In this document: in pieces, positions 33,549 through 42,990 of the stretch | How the letters are laid out: each line of letters opens with the position of its first letter | How positions within the stretch are numbered: the first letter of the stretch is position 1 | NCBI RefSeq assembly: GCF_027922265.1 | Contig: NZ_BSFI01000004.1 | Coordinates: 62,001-126,000 of the forward strand | Direction: 5' to 3' | DNA: 64,000 nt | Source: Hansschlegelia plantiphila | GTDB lineage: Bacteria; Pseudomonadota; Alphaproteobacteria; Rhizobiales; Methylopilaceae | Program-made: the position numbers and the translations under genes | The notes under the pieces: generated by a model | What the model was told of the DNA's origin: nothing | Database searches by the model: none | The model's input: the letters and a program-made list of their open reading frames with translations, nothing else

Positions 33549-34427
33549 ATGACGGTTTCCGCAGGATCGCAGCGCGACGCCGACGGGAGGGATCGCGAGG
33601 CGGCGGACGCCTGGGCCGCGGTCCGCGCCGCGCGCCATGGCGCGACGGTCCCGGCCGCGCTCGAAGGCGCCGAGCTCTGCCGCATGCTGCTGCCGGTGGC
33701 GCGGCCTCGCGCGCTGGTCGTCGCCCAGCTCGGCCAGTCGCTGGACGGCCGGATCGCCACCGTCACCGGCGCCTCGCACTTCATCAACGGCCCGGCCGGC
33801 ATCGATCATCTGCATCGCCTGCGGGCGCTGGTCGACGCGGTCGTGGTCGGCGTCGGCACGGTGTGCGCCGACGACTGCCGGCTGACCGTGCGGAGGGTCG
33901 AGGGCGCTTCGCCCGCCCGCGTGGTCATCGACCCCGGCGGCCGGGCGCCGCTCGACGCGCAGATCTTCGCCGACGACGGCGCGCGGCGGCTGACGATCCG
34001 CGCGGAAGGCGTCCCCCGCTGTCCCATAGCGGGCGTCGAGACCGTGCACCTGCCGCTGAGCGCCGGCCGCATCGCTCCCGGCGACGTCGTGGCGGCTCTC
34101 GCGAGGCGGGGGTTGCGGCGGCTGCTGATCGAGGGCGGCGCGACGACCGTGTCGGCCTTCGTTGCGGCGGAGGCGGTCGACCGGCTGCACGTCATGGTCG
34201 CGCCGCTGATCGTCGGATCGGGGCGGCAGGGCCTGACGCTCGCCCCGGTGCGCGACCTGGCGTTCGCGTGGCGGCCGCAGGCCGCGGCCTATCCGCTCCC
34301 GGGCGGCGACGTGTTGATGGACTGCGACATGCGGACCTGCGCCGGCGGCTCCGCCCGAGGGGAGGAACAGGCCGATGAACGAGATCAGGACGACGCCCGC
34401 CGCCGGCGGCTACACGCTGACGGCTAA
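33549..34427 (+). CDS. Stand-alone RibD C-terminal (reductase) domain protein
   Basis: A 292-residue protein with only the reductase half of RibD, which shares the dihydrofolate-reductase fold: AQLGQSLDGRIAT, HLHRLRALVDAVVVGVGTVCADDCRLTVR, LIEGGATTVSAF and VAPLIVGSG. The deaminase domain is absent and about 55 N-terminal residues are unassigned. Stand-alone members reduce pyrimidine or pterin intermediates with NADPH. The neighbourhood (PTPS, glycosyltransferase/methyltransferase, MDR) argues for a pterin-like substrate instead of riboflavin. Its hydrophilic tail overlaps the cytochrome b561 gene by 53 bp. Confidence 0.8.
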   Translation: MTVSAGSQRDADGRDREAADAWAAVRAARHGATVPAALEGAELCRMLLPVARPRALVVAQLGQSLDGRIATVTGASHFINGPAGIDHLHRLRALVDAVVVGVGTVCADDCRLTVRRVEGASPARVVIDPGGRAPLDAQIFADDGARRLTIRAEGVPRCPIAGVETVHLPLSAGRIAPGDVVAALARRGLRRLLIEGGATTVSAFVAAEAVDRLHVMVAPLIVGSGRQGLTLAPVRDLAFAWRPQAAAYPLPGGDVLMDCDMRTCAGGSARGEEQADERDQDDARRRRLHADG

Positions 34428-34920
34428 GATCCTGCACTGGCTGGTCGCGATCGCCGTGATCGGGCTGATCCTCGTCGGGCTGTCGCTCGACTCGATCCCG
34501 AAGGGACCGAGCCAGGATCTCGCATACTTCCTGCATAAGTCGACCGGCGTCGTGGTTCTCGCGCTGATGACGGCGCGCATCGCGTGGCGGCTGACCAACC
34601 CGCCGCCGCCCTCGGAGCCGGACCTGGCGCGGTGGCAGGTCGGTCTGTCGCACGCCGTGCACTGGACGCTCTACGCGATCCTGCTGGTGATGCCGGTCCT
34701 CGGCTGGGCCGGCTCGAACGCCTTCGGCGCGCCGGTGAGCGTCTTCGGCCTGTTCACGATGCCGACGCTGCTGGCCGAGGACAAGGAGCTCGCGAAGCAG
34801 ATTCTCGGCTGGCACGCGCGGCTCGGGATCACGGCGGGCCTGCTGATCGTTCTCCACATCTCGGCCGCGCTCTACCACCGCTTCGTCCGCCACGACGCCG
34901 TGTTGGCGCGGATGACGTGA
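34375..34920 (+). CDS. Cytochrome b561 family protein
   Basis: A 181-residue four-helix di-heme b-type cytochrome of the bacterial YodB/CybB kind. His residues in ILHWLVAIAV, FLHKSTGVVV, LSHAVHWTLYAILLVMP and LGWHARLGI plus VLHISAALYHRF are the expected axial ligands. It probably carries electrons between quinol and a periplasmic acceptor. The ATG at 34375 has GAGG about 9 nt upstream and starts inside the RibD_C gene. It converges on the next gene with a 19-bp gap. Confidence 0.88.
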   Translation: MNEIRTTPAAGGYTLTAKILHWLVAIAVIGLILVGLSLDSIPKGPSQDLAYFLHKSTGVVVLALMTARIAWRLTNPPPPSEPDLARWQVGLSHAVHWTLYAILLVMPVLGWAGSNAFGAPVSVFGLFTMPTLLAEDKELAKQILGWHARLGITAGLLIVLHISAALYHRFVRHDAVLARMT

Positions 34921-34939
34921 AGGACCTCCGGCGCCCGCC

Positions 34940-36835
34940 TCACTGCGGCGGCAGGAACAGCCCGTCGAGATGCCAGACCTCGACCGATCCTCGGGGGATG
35001 GCGGCGACGCGGAACGCGAGCCAGTCGGCGAGGCCGTGCGGAGGATCGGGCGCCTCCGAGGCCGCCTGGGCGATGCCTGCGAGGAGTTTGCGGGTGAGCG
35101 CTTCGTCGTCCGGGCCCAGCCGCCAGACGCTCGGGCCGAGGTCGACCGAATAGCCCGCGCCGGCCATCCGGCCGTCGAGCGCCGCGCCGGCTGCGGAGCC
35201 GAGCGCGAAGCCGAAGCCCTTGTCGGTCCCCTGGTGACGGTTGAAAGCGGCGTTCACGGCGTCGTCGAGGGGATGAGCGGGGAGGAAGGCGTTTCGCCCG
35301 TCATAGGTCAGTCGGGCGTAGAGCGGGCGTCCGGCCTCCGCCAGCAATCCGCTGAAGCGGTCGAGCCATTCCGCGCCGACGAGATCGAAAAACGCCGAGG
35401 CCGTCACGAGGTCGGCGCTCGCCGCCGACGCCGGCAGCGGCGTCGCCGCGAGGTCGTGGGCTTCGAACGCGACCGTGATCTCCCGCTCGCCCTTACGGAG
35501 CAGCAGGCCGCCTTCGGCGTCCGCCGCGCCGTCCGCCCAGTCCGAGAGACGTCGGCGCGCATGGGCGAGCAGGGCGGGATCGTGGTCGATCAGCGTCCAG
35601 CTCTGGCGGGGGCCGAGATGTTCGCTGAGGGCGCGCAGGGTCGATCCCGAGCCTGCGCCGAGATCGGCGACGGAGACAGTCGGGCGGCTTCCAAAGACAG
35701 TCCTGACCCGCGCCAGCGGCGCGTGCGCCCATGCCGCGTGGTCGGCGCGTTCGCGGAGGTCCAGCCATCCGGCCTCGAAGTTTTCGACCCGCGCGCTGGC
35801 GTCGGGCTGCTCCAGGAGGCGCTCGAAGACATTCGCCGTCTGCGCCCAGCGCGGCAGCGTCGCCGCATGCGCCCAGGCGGCGTCCGCCGCCGCCCTGCGG
35901 GCCTCCGGGTCGGCGATCAGTCGCCGTAGCGCGGCGGCCAGCGCGTCGACGGAGCCGACATGCGCGCCGGCCGCGGCCGGGACGAGCGCTGCGGCCGCCG
36001 CGTCGTCGCCGGCGACGACGGGGAGCCCGCGCGCCAGGGCCTCGGCCCAGGCCATGCCGTAGCCCTCGAAGCGTGAGGGCAGGGCGAAGAGGTCGGCGGA
36101 GGCGTAGGCCGCCGCCAGTTCAGCCGCGCCAAGCTCGCCGGCGAATTCGACGCGGCCGCCGATCCCGAGCGCCTCGATCAGGCGGCGCAGTTCGGCGGAG
36201 CATGCAAGGTCCCGGTCCGCGGCGCCGACGATGCGCCAGCGCCAGTCGATGTCGGCGAGGCGCGCAAGCGCTCCGGCGAGCCGCGCATGGTTCTTTCGCG
36301 GCGTGATCGTCGCGACCGTCAGGATCACCGGCGGGGCCCCAGCGCACGCCGCGCGCGGCGCCGCGTCGACGCCGGGCGGCGCGACGAGGATATGCTCCGC
36401 CGTCGCCCCATGGTCCGCGACGAGCAGAGCGCGCGTCGCCTCGCTTGTCGTGATGATTGCGGAGGCGCAGCGCAGGGCCTCGCGTTCCGACGCGCGCAGC
36501 CGCTCGGCGGTCTGTCGGTCGAGCCCGGTCTCGAGGGCGAGCGGGTGATGAATGAGCGCAATCAGTTCGCGGCCGAGCGCCTTCAGTCCAGCGGCGGGCA
36601 GCGCGCCGAAGGCGAGGCCGTCGACGATCAGCGCGGCCGACCGTGACGCGGCGCCGAGGAGCCGGAGGGCTTCGCCGATCGCGGGCTCCGACGCCATCGG
36701 GAAGCCGTCGGGCAGCCGGAGGATCGCGACGCGGTGGCCCCGCGCGCGCAATTCGGTCGCGACGCGGGCGTCGTAGATATAGCCGCCTGTCAGCGTCTCC
36801 GGATCGCCGGGGATCGCGAGGACGAACTCACCCAA
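34940..36835 (-). CDS. Glycosyltransferase (GT4) - SAM methyltransferase fusion
   Basis: About 631 residues. The first 370 form a GT-B glycosyltransferase family 4 enzyme: ILTVATITPRKNHARLAGAL, EFAGELGAAELAAAYASADLFALPSRFEGYGMAWAEALARGLPVVAGD in pieces, including the retaining-GT Glu region E-x7-E. The last 250 residues are a class I methyltransferase with motif I VADLGAGSGSTLRAL and an acidic motif II near TLIDHD. The likely start is TTG at 36835, overlapping the PTPS stop; the nearest ATG at 36937 would run deep into PTPS. The enzyme pair on one chain suggests that a sugar is attached and then a methyl group added to one small molecule. Substrates are unknown. Confidence 0.78.
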   Translation of the reverse strand: MGEFVLAIPGDPETLTGGYIYDARVATELRARGHRVAILRLPDGFPMASEPAIGEALRLLGAASRSAALIVDGLAFGALPAAGLKALGRELIALIHHPLALETGLDRQTAERLRASEREALRCASAIITTSEATRALLVADHGATAEHILVAPPGVDAAPRAACAGAPPVILTVATITPRKNHARLAGALARLADIDWRWRIVGAADRDLACSAELRRLIEALGIGGRVEFAGELGAAELAAAYASADLFALPSRFEGYGMAWAEALARGLPVVAGDDAAAAALVPAAAGAHVGSVDALAAALRRLIADPEARRAAADAAWAHAATLPRWAQTANVFERLLEQPDASARVENFEAGWLDLRERADHAAWAHAPLARVRTVFGSRPTVSVADLGAGSGSTLRALSEHLGPRQSWTLIDHDPALLAHARRRLSDWADGAADAEGGLLLRKGEREITVAFEAHDLAATPLPASAASADLVTASAFFDLVGAEWLDRFSGLLAEAGRPLYARLTYDGRNAFLPAHPLDDAVNAAFNRHQGTDKGFGFALGSAAGAALDGRMAGAGYSVDLGPSVWRLGPDDEALTRKLLAGIAQAASEAPDPPHGLADWLAFRVAAIPRGSVEVWHLDGLFLPPQ

Positions 36836-37235
36836 GCGCGATCGGCCCCTCGAACCAGGCGCGTGCGACGTGGGATTCGTTGAGCGTGACGCGCAGGCTC
36901 GAGAGGCCGCCGGCGTGCGCGCCGAGCCGGCCCGCACGGGCGGCGTCCGCCATCCGGTCGAAGATATGGCGGCAGAGGAATTCGGTGGTGGTCGCCTTGC
37001 CCGCGAACTCCGGAACGGCGTCGAGGTTGACGTAGTTGAGCGGCGCGAGCGTCGCCTTCAGCGTCTCGGTCGCGGCGCCGATGTCGACGACGATGTTGTC
37101 GGGATCGAGCTCCTCGCGGAAGAACGCGACGTCGACCACGAAGGTCGCGCCGTGCAGCGCCTGCGCCGGGCCGAACACCGCACCCTTGAGGCTGTGGGCG
37201 ATCATGATGTGTTCGCGGACTTCGACGGCGTACAT
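36828..37235 (-). CDS. 6-pyruvoyltetrahydropterin synthase-like (PTPS/QueD superfamily), degenerate active site
   Basis: A 135-residue protein of the tunnelling-fold PTPS/QueD family. His14 (IMIAHSL) and His28 (ALHGATF) match two zinc ligands, but the third His of the usual HGH motif is Ala30. The catalytic Cys four residues before the HG motif is Ala24. The C-terminal LNESHVARAWFEGP corresponds to the substrate-binding Glu region. The ATG at 37235 follows AAGGAA; longer starts overlap the MDR gene. It lies 22 bp after the MDR gene and overlaps the GT/methyltransferase gene by 8 bp. A changed activity or a pterin-binding role is likely. Confidence 0.8.
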   Translation of the reverse strand: MYAVEVREHIMIAHSLKGAVFGPAQALHGATFVVDVAFFREELDPDNIVVDIGAATETLKATLAPLNYVNLDAVPEFAGKATTTEFLCRHIFDRMADAARAGRLGAHAGGLSSLRVTLNESHVARAWFEGPIALG

Positions 37236-37257
37236 TCGGGCGTTTCCTTCGAGGATC

Positions 37258-38229
37258 TCAGACGTAGTCAAGCACGATGCCGAGCCCTTCGGCGCCCGGC
37301 TCGAACAGCGCGGGAAGGACGCTCGGCGCGTCTTCGAACGGCACGGAGACGTCGAGCAGCAGGTCGTGGCGGTCGTCGGCGGCGAGCAGCGCGAGCGCCG
37401 CGGCGAGGCGGCGCCGGGCGCTCCAGCGCGGGCGGCGCGACGGGGCGACCTGACCGACCTGCGACGACACCAGCTTCAGCCGGCGGGCGTGGAAGGCGCG
37501 GCCGAGCGGCACCGCGACGTCGTCGGAACCGTGCCAGCTCAGTTCGACCACGGTCGCCTCCTCGCCGGCGGCCGACAGCGCGGTCGCGAGCCCGGCCGCG
37601 GACGCGCTGGCGTGCAACACGACATCGGCGTCATGGGGCGTGTCGCGGGGCAGGGCGAAGGTTGCGCCGAGCGCCTCCGCGACGCCACGGCGACGGTCGT
37701 CGGCGTCGACCAGCGTCACCTCGACGCCCGGCAGTCGCCCGAGCAGCCATGCCGAAAGCAGGCCGACCACGCCGCCGCCGACCACCACCGCGCGGTCGCA
37801 CGGGCCGGCGCCGGAATCCCACAGCGCGTTAAGCGCGGTCTCCATATTGGCGGCGAGCGTGGCCCGCCGCGGCGGCATGCCTTCGGGCAGCAGATGAAGC
37901 GCGGATATCGGCGCGACGAAGGCGCTCTCATGCGGGTTGAGGCAGAACACCGCGCGGCCGCGCAGCTCCGACGGGCCGTCCTCGACGATCCCGACAGCGG
38001 CATAGCCGTATTTCACCGGGCCGGGAAAATCCCCCTGCTGGCGGGGCGCGCGCATGCGGCCCCACTCGCTTTCGGGGATGCGGCCCTGGCTCACCAGACG
38101 CTCCGTGCCGCGGCTGACGCCCGAAAAAAGCGTCCGCACCAGCGCATCGTCGCCAGACCGACCGGCGGCCATTTCCGAACGCACCTCCACGCCGCCGCGG
38201 CCGTCGTACCAGAGGGCGCGGGACATCAT
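37258..38229 (-). CDS. Zinc-free MDR dehydrogenase-like protein of the pterin/sugar cluster
   Basis: A 323-residue protein of the medium-chain dehydrogenase/reductase superfamily. The Rossmann motif VVVGGGVVGLLSAWLLGRLPG is clear. The usual catalytic GHE and Cys zinc ligands are missing; the N-terminal half instead has GVSRGTERLVSQGRIPESEWGRMRAPRQQGDFPGPVKYGYAAVG in pieces (key SRGTE, FPGPVKYGY). This variant is often found beside PTPS-like genes. It probably oxidises or reduces the pterin side chain or sugar. The start is the first ATG of a double ATG. It is the first gene of the PTPS-GT/methyltransferase operon and is divergent from opgH. Confidence 0.8.
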   Translation of the reverse strand: MMSRALWYDGRGGVEVRSEMAAGRSGDDALVRTLFSGVSRGTERLVSQGRIPESEWGRMRAPRQQGDFPGPVKYGYAAVGIVEDGPSELRGRAVFCLNPHESAFVAPISALHLLPEGMPPRRATLAANMETALNALWDSGAGPCDRAVVVGGGVVGLLSAWLLGRLPGVEVTLVDADDRRRGVAEALGATFALPRDTPHDADVVLHASASAAGLATALSAAGEEATVVELSWHGSDDVAVPLGRAFHARRLKLVSSQVGQVAPSRRPRWSARRRLAAALALLAADDRHDLLLDVSVPFEDAPSVLPALFEPGAEGLGIVLDYV

Positions 38230-38373
38230 CGTTTCGCGGGACGTGTTGTCGGGACCAAGGTTCCGCCTAATTGCTGGCAGGGTCGCGCCGGTTGGACGGC
38301 CACGCCTTGTGTTATAGCGGCCCGCTCCGGGGCGGCCAGACCGTGCTGACCGCCCGCCCATCGAAAGCGTGAC

Positions 38374-40296
38374 ATGCGTCCAAGCATCGACCTCGAACAG
38401 AGCGTCGCTCCTCGTTTCTCCCGCTCTTCCGCCCGTCGCGCCCCTTCGGCTGCGAACGAGACGCGGCCGGCGCTCCGCTTGCGCCGAATCACGATGGCGG
38501 CCCTCGTGCTCGGGACCTGCGCGCTGCTCGCCCTTGCGCTCGGCGCGGTCCTTTCGGCGGACGGCTGGACGATTCCCGAAATCGTGATGTTCGCCTGCTT
38601 CCTGGTGTCCTCGCCGTGGCTCGTCATCGGCTTCTGGAACGCGATGATCGGTTTCGCGCTGCTGCGCTTCTCGGCCAACCCGGTCGCGGCCGTGGCGCCA
38701 TGCGTCGCACGGACCCGCGCCGACGAGCCGGTTTCGGGCCGGCATGCGGTGGTGATGTGCGTCCGCCACGAAGACGCCGGCCGCGTCGTCCGCCGGCTCG
38801 ACGCGGTGCTCGCGAGCCTCGACGCCACGCGCTACGGCGACCGCTTCGACCTTTTCGTGCTGAGCGACAGTCAGAAGCCCGGCCTGGTCGCGGAGGAGGA
38901 GGCGACGGTCGCCGCCTGGCGCGCGACGCTCGACGATCCGAGCCGGGTGATCTATCGCCGTCGCCTCACCAACAGGGGGTTCAAGGCCGGCAACGTCCGG
39001 GACTTCCTGACGAGCCGCGGCGACGACTACGAGGTGATGATCACGCTCGACGCCGACAGCGTCATGTCGGGCGAGGCGATCCTGCGGCTGGTCCGCGTCA
39101 TGCAGGCGAACCCGAAGCTCGGCATCCTGCAGACCCTGGTCGTCGGCCTGCCGGCGCGCACCGTGTTCGCGCGCGCCTTCCAGTTCGGGATGCGCGCCAG
39201 CATGCGCTCCTATTCGATGGGCGCGGCGTGGTGGGCGGGCGACTGCGGCCCCTATTGGGGCCACAACGCCGCGATCCGCGTGCAGGCCTTCCGAGATCAC
39301 TGCGCGCTGCCTGAGGTTCCGGGCGGCCCGCCGCTCGGCGGCGCGATTCTCAGCCACGACCTCTATGAGGCGGTGCTGATGCACAAGGCCGGCTACGAGG
39401 TGCGCGTCCTGCCGGAAGAGGGCGGCTCGTGGGAGGACAACCCCGCGACCCTCGCCGAATTCACCCGCCGCAACCTGCGCTGGTGCCAGGGCAACATGCA
39501 GTATCTCAGGCTGATCGGCGCCCCGGGTCTGCCGCTGATGGGCCGCGTGAACCTCGCGATCGCCATCCTGATGTACGCCGGCGCGCCGGCGTGGATGCTG
39601 TTCATGGTCGCCGGGGCCGTGCAGGCCTGGGGGCCGCCCGCGGTGATCGCGGCGTCCGGCGCGGGCTCCGGTCTGTCCTGGGCGCTCGGCGCGGCGTTGC
39701 TCGCGGCGATGATGCTGGTGCTGTTCGCGCCGAAGATCATGGGCTACCTCGACGTCGTGATGCGGCCCGCGGAAAGCCGGCGCTACGGCGGCGCCGGGAT
39801 GTTCCTCGCGGGCGTCGCGGCGGAGGCGGCGTTCGGGCTGCTGTTCGCGCCGATCGTCAGCTTCACGGTCACGGTCTTCCTGCTGCGGCTGTTCATCCTG
39901 CGCCGTCCGGTCGGCTGGGAGGCGCAGAATCGCGAGGGCGAGCGAATCGGCTGGAGCGAGGGCGCCCGGCTGCTGTGGCCCGCCACCGCCTTCGGGGCCG
40001 CGCTGACGCTGTCGCTGGCGCTGTCGGCGCCCGCGGTGCTGCCGTGGGCCGCTCCCGTGCTGCTGAGCTTCCTGCTGGCCGTCCCGTTCGCGGTGCTGAC
40101 GTCCTGGGACGCGCCGGGCGCGGACGCCGCCCTCGCGGGGATCGTCGCCATCCCGGAGGAGACCAACCCGCCAGTCGAGGTCAGGGCCGTGACGGAGGGA
40201 TTTGCGGTGCGGGCCGCGCCGTCCGGCCCGCTCGAGCCGTTCCGCTTCGACGCCGATCCGCGTGATTATTCGGCTGCGGCGTCGCCGGCCGAATAG
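38374..40296 (+). CDS. opgH: Glucans biosynthesis glucosyltransferase H (MdoH/OpgH)
   Basis: A 640-residue inner-membrane processive glycosyltransferase of family 2 that makes the beta-1,2-glucan backbone of osmoregulated periplasmic glucans. It has two TM segments near 40-95, then the catalytic domain with DSQKPG, the DxD of [17 protein letters not shown] and the R-x-x-R-W of [10 protein letters not shown]. About six more TM segments fill the C-terminal half. It is shorter than the E. coli protein, mostly at the N-terminus. No opgG lies beside it. Its 3' end overlaps the convergent yciB gene by 31 bp. Confidence 0.88.
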   Translation: MRPSIDLEQSVAPRFSRSSARRAPSAANETRPALRLRRITMAALVLGTCALLALALGAVLSADGWTIPEIVMFACFLVSSPWLVIGFWNAMIGFALLRFSANPVAAVAPCVARTRADEPVSGRHAVVMCVRHEDAGRVVRRLDAVLASLDATRYGDRFDLFVLSDSQKPGLVAEEEATVAAWRATLDDPSRVIYRRRLTNRGFKAGNVRDFLTSRGDDYEVMITLDADSVMSGEAILRLVRVMQANPKLGILQTLVVGLPARTVFARAFQFGMRASMRSYSMGAAWWAGDCGPYWGHNAAIRVQAFRDHCALPEVPGGPPLGGAILSHDLYEAVLMHKAGYEVRVLPEEGGSWEDNPATLAEFTRRNLRWCQGNMQYLRLIGAPGLPLMGRVNLAIAILMYAGAPAWMLFMVAGAVQAWGPPAVIAASGAGSGLSWALGAALLAAMMLVLFAPKIMGYLDVVMRPAESRRYGGAGMFLAGVAAEAAFGLLFAPIVSFTVTVFLLRLFILRRPVGWEAQNREGERIGWSEGARLLWPATAFGAALTLSLALSAPAVLPWAAPVLLSFLLAVPFAVLTSWDAPGADAALAGIVAIPEETNPPVEVRAVTEGFAVRAAPSGPLEPFRFDADPRDYSAAASPAE

Positions 40297-40847
40297 CGCT
40301 GCAGCAGGGGCGCCTGCGCCATCGCGAACACCATGGTGAGGGGCATCATCCCCCACACCTTGAAGGCGACCCAGACGTCGGTGGTCTGGGTCCGCCACAC
40401 GATCTCGTTGACCGCGGCGAGGAACACGAAGAACCACGCCCAGCGGCGCGACAGCTTCATCCAGCCCTCATGCTTCAGGTCGAAGGCCTGGTCGAACACG
40501 ATCGCCAGCAGGGGCTTGCCGAACGCGAGGCCGCCGAACAGCGCGCCGGCGAACAGCAGGTTCACGATCGTGGGCTTCAGCTTGATGAAGAGCTCGTTCT
40601 GGAGCGCGAGCGTGAGGCCGCCGAACACCAGGACCACGGCCCCCGAGACCAGCGGCATCACCGGCAGGCGGCGCATCAGGATCCACGACACGACGAGCGC
40701 GACGATCGTCGCCGCCATGAACGCGCCGGTCGCGAAGAACAGGTTGGTCTTGGCGTTCGCGACGAAGAACACCAGCAACGGCCCGAGCTCGAGCGAGAGC
40801 TTCAGGGCGGGGTGGACGGCGCGGGCCGGGCTGTCCGGGGAACTCAT
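40266..40847 (-). CDS. yciB: Inner membrane-spanning protein YciB (septation protein A)
   Basis: A 193-residue protein with about five membrane segments and the family landmarks [28 protein letters not shown] and the conserved [21 protein letters not shown] region. In enterics YciB works with cell-envelope synthesis and division proteins. Its stop lies inside the convergent 3' end of opgH. It is probably monocistronic. Confidence 0.9.
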   Translation of the reverse strand: MSSPDSPARAVHPALKLSLELGPLLVFFVANAKTNLFFATGAFMAATIVALVVSWILMRRLPVMPLVSGAVVLVFGGLTLALQNELFIKLKPTIVNLLFAGALFGGLAFGKPLLAIVFDQAFDLKHEGWMKLSRRWAWFFVFLAAVNEIVWRTQTTDVWVAFKVWGMMPLTMVFAMAQAPLLQRYSAGDAAAE

Positions 40848-40911
40848 GCGCTTGCTCTGCCTCCGGGGATCTCGGCGATCAAGCCGAAATGCGCCATTTT
40901 CCGCGCGCCGG

Positions 40912-41850
40912 TCACTGATGATCCGCGGCGGGTGCTGCGCTTCTGCGCCCGAAATCCGGCGCCGCCGTGTCCTGTCCCTGCTCGATGATGTCCCGGCGGA
41001 TGGCGCGGGTCCGGGTGAACAGCTCGAACAGCTTGTCGCCCTCGCCCCAGCGGATCGCGCGCTGGAGCGCCGTCAGATCCTCGACGAAGCGGCCGAGCAT
41101 CTGCAGCACCGCGTCTCGGTTGTTGAGGAAAATGTCGCGCCACATCGTCGGATCGGACGCCGCGATGCGCGTGAAGTCGCGGAAGCCCGAGGCCGAATAT
41201 TTGATGACCTCGGACTGCGTGACGTCCTCGAGATCGGCGGCGGTTCCCACGATGTTGTAGGCGATCAGATGCGGCACATGGCTCACGATCGCGAACACCA
41301 GGTCGTGGTGCTCCGGGGTCATGACGTCGACCTTGGCGCCGATCCCCTCCCAGAGCGCCCGCAGCTTGGCGACGGCGGCCGGATCGGCGTCGGGCGAGGG
41401 CGCCAGAATCGTCCAGCGGCCTTCGAACAGCTCGGCGAAGCCGGCGTCGGGCCCTGAGTCCTCGGTGCCGGCGATCGGGTGGGCCGGAACGAAATGGGCG
41501 TGCGCCGGCACGTGGGGGGCCATCGCGCGTATGATCGCGCCCTTGACCGAGCCCACGTCGGAGAGGATCGCGCCGGGCTTCAGCCCCGGACCGACCTCGG
41601 CGGCGATCGCGCCGCAGACGCCGACCGGAGCGCAGACGATGACGATGTCGGCGTTTGCGGCGGCCTCGCCGGAGTCCGCGAACACCTCGTCGCCGAGGCT
41701 GAGCGCGGCCGCGCGCTCGCGCACACGGCTGTCGGGGTCCGCGAGCAGGATCGTCTCTGCGAGCCCGGCCTTCCGTACGGCCCGCGCGATCGATGAGCCG
41801 ATCAGGCCGACGCCGATGATCGCAAGCCGCTTGAACAGGACTTTAGCCAC
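40912..41850 (-). CDS. tyrC: Prephenate/arogenate dehydrogenase family protein
   Basis: A 312-residue NAD(P)-dependent dehydrogenase of tyrosine synthesis. It has the Rossmann motif [39 protein letters not shown] (catalytic His) and [18 protein letters not shown] in pieces. It lacks a chorismate mutase domain, which is encoded separately at 42991-43746. The GTG start at 41850 overlaps the hisC stop by 8 bp, so the three genes CM, hisC, tyrC are one operon that converts chorismate to tyrosine and phenylalanine precursors. Confidence 0.9.
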   Translation of the reverse strand: MAKVLFKRLAIIGVGLIGSSIARAVRKAGLAETILLADPDSRVRERAAALSLGDEVFADSGEAAANADIVIVCAPVGVCGAIAAEVGPGLKPGAILSDVGSVKGAIIRAMAPHVPAHAHFVPAHPIAGTEDSGPDAGFAELFEGRWTILAPSPDADPAAVAKLRALWEGIGAKVDVMTPEHHDLVFAIVSHVPHLIAYNIVGTAADLEDVTQSEVIKYSASGFRDFTRIAASDPTMWRDIFLNNRDAVLQMLGRFVEDLTALQRAIRWGEGDKLFELFTRTRAIRRDIIEQGQDTAAPDFGRRSAAPAADHQ

Positions 41851-42979
41851 GCGGCGCGCTTTCCACGAATTCGCCGAGCGCTTCGAGCACCGCCCGGTTC
41901 GCCTCCTCCGTCCCGATGCTGAGGCGCAGGGCGTCCGGCAGGCCGTAGGCGCCGACCGCACGCAGGATCAGCCCGCGCGCGGTGAGGAACGCGTCGGCGT
42001 CGGCCGCGCTCCGGCCCGGCGTCTGCGGAAAATGGATCAGGATGAAGTTCGCGACGCTCGGCGTGACCTCGAGGCCGAGCGCGCGCACGCCCTCGGTGAG
42101 CGTCGCCAGCCAGCGGGCGTTGTGATCGACCGCCGCCTCGATATGCGCACGGTCCGCCGCCGCCGCGGCGCCCGCGGCGATCGCGGGTCCCGAGACGTTG
42201 AAGGGTCCGCGGATCCGGTTCAGCACGTCGACCACGCCCTCCGGCCCGTAGAGCCAGCCGATCCTGAGGCTCGCCAGTCCGAACGCCTTCGAGAAGGTGC
42301 GCGTCATCACCACGTTCGGCGCCGAGCCGGCGAGCTCGACGCCGGCGGCGTAGTCGTTCGCCCGGACATATTCCGAATAGGCGGCGTCGAGCACCAGCAG
42401 CGTGGTTTCCGGCAGGCCGGCATGCAGCCGCTTGACCTCGTCGAAGGGCAGGTAGGTGCCGGTCGGGTTGTTGGGGTTCGCGATGTAGACGATCCGCGTG
42501 CGCTCGGTGACGCGTTCGAGAAGCGCGTCGACGTCGGCCGTCAGGTTCGTCTCCGGCGCGACGACGGGCGTCCCCCCGGCCGCGAGGATCGCGATCTTGT
42601 AGACGAGGAAGCCGTGCTCGGTGAACAGGCCCTCGTCGCCGGGCTCGAGATAGGCGAGCGCAAGCAGCGAGAGCAGTTCGTCGGAGCCGGCGCCGCAGAC
42701 GATGCGCGCGGGGTCGAGCCCGTGCGCCCGGCCGATCGCCTCGCGCAGGACCCGCGACGTGCCGTCAGGATAGACTTCGAGGTTCGCCGCAGCCTCCCGG
42801 AACGCTTCGACCGCCTTGGGGCTCGGGCCCAGCGGCGTCTCGTTCGACGACAGCTTGTGCAGGCGCACGCCGGCCGGCGCGCGGCTCTTGCCGGGGACAT
42901 AGGCGTCGATCGCGAGCGCGCTCTCGCGCGGACGGAGCGTCGGCGCGCGGAGGGACGATGGGGCGGGAACGGGGCTCAT
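41843..42979 (-). CDS. hisC: Histidinol-phosphate/aromatic aminotransferase
   Basis: A 378-residue PLP enzyme of aminotransferase class I/II. It has [30 protein letters not shown] and the PLP lysine in [15 protein letters not shown]. Sequence alone says HisC, but its place between chorismate mutase and prephenate dehydrogenase points to transamination of prephenate or phenylpyruvates, perhaps as a dual-function enzyme. The start at 42979 is 11 bp after the chorismate mutase stop. Confidence 0.88.
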   Translation of the reverse strand: MSPVPAPSSLRAPTLRPRESALAIDAYVPGKSRAPAGVRLHKLSSNETPLGPSPKAVEAFREAAANLEVYPDGTSRVLREAIGRAHGLDPARIVCGAGSDELLSLLALAYLEPGDEGLFTEHGFLVYKIAILAAGGTPVVAPETNLTADVDALLERVTERTRIVYIANPNNPTGTYLPFDEVKRLHAGLPETTLLVLDAAYSEYVRANDYAAGVELAGSAPNVVMTRTFSKAFGLASLRIGWLYGPEGVVDVLNRIRGPFNVSGPAIAAGAAAAADRAHIEAAVDHNARWLATLTEGVRALGLEVTPSVANFILIHFPQTPGRSAADADAFLTARGLILRAVGAYGLPDALRLSIGTEEANRAVLEALGEFVESAPRG

Positions 42980-42990
42980 GGCTTCGTCAT

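Noticed and set aside
38230..40437. Upstream extension of the MDR frame to over 1000 codons
   Set aside because: The extra part is the antisense of opgH and reads as Arg/His/Asp-rich noise.
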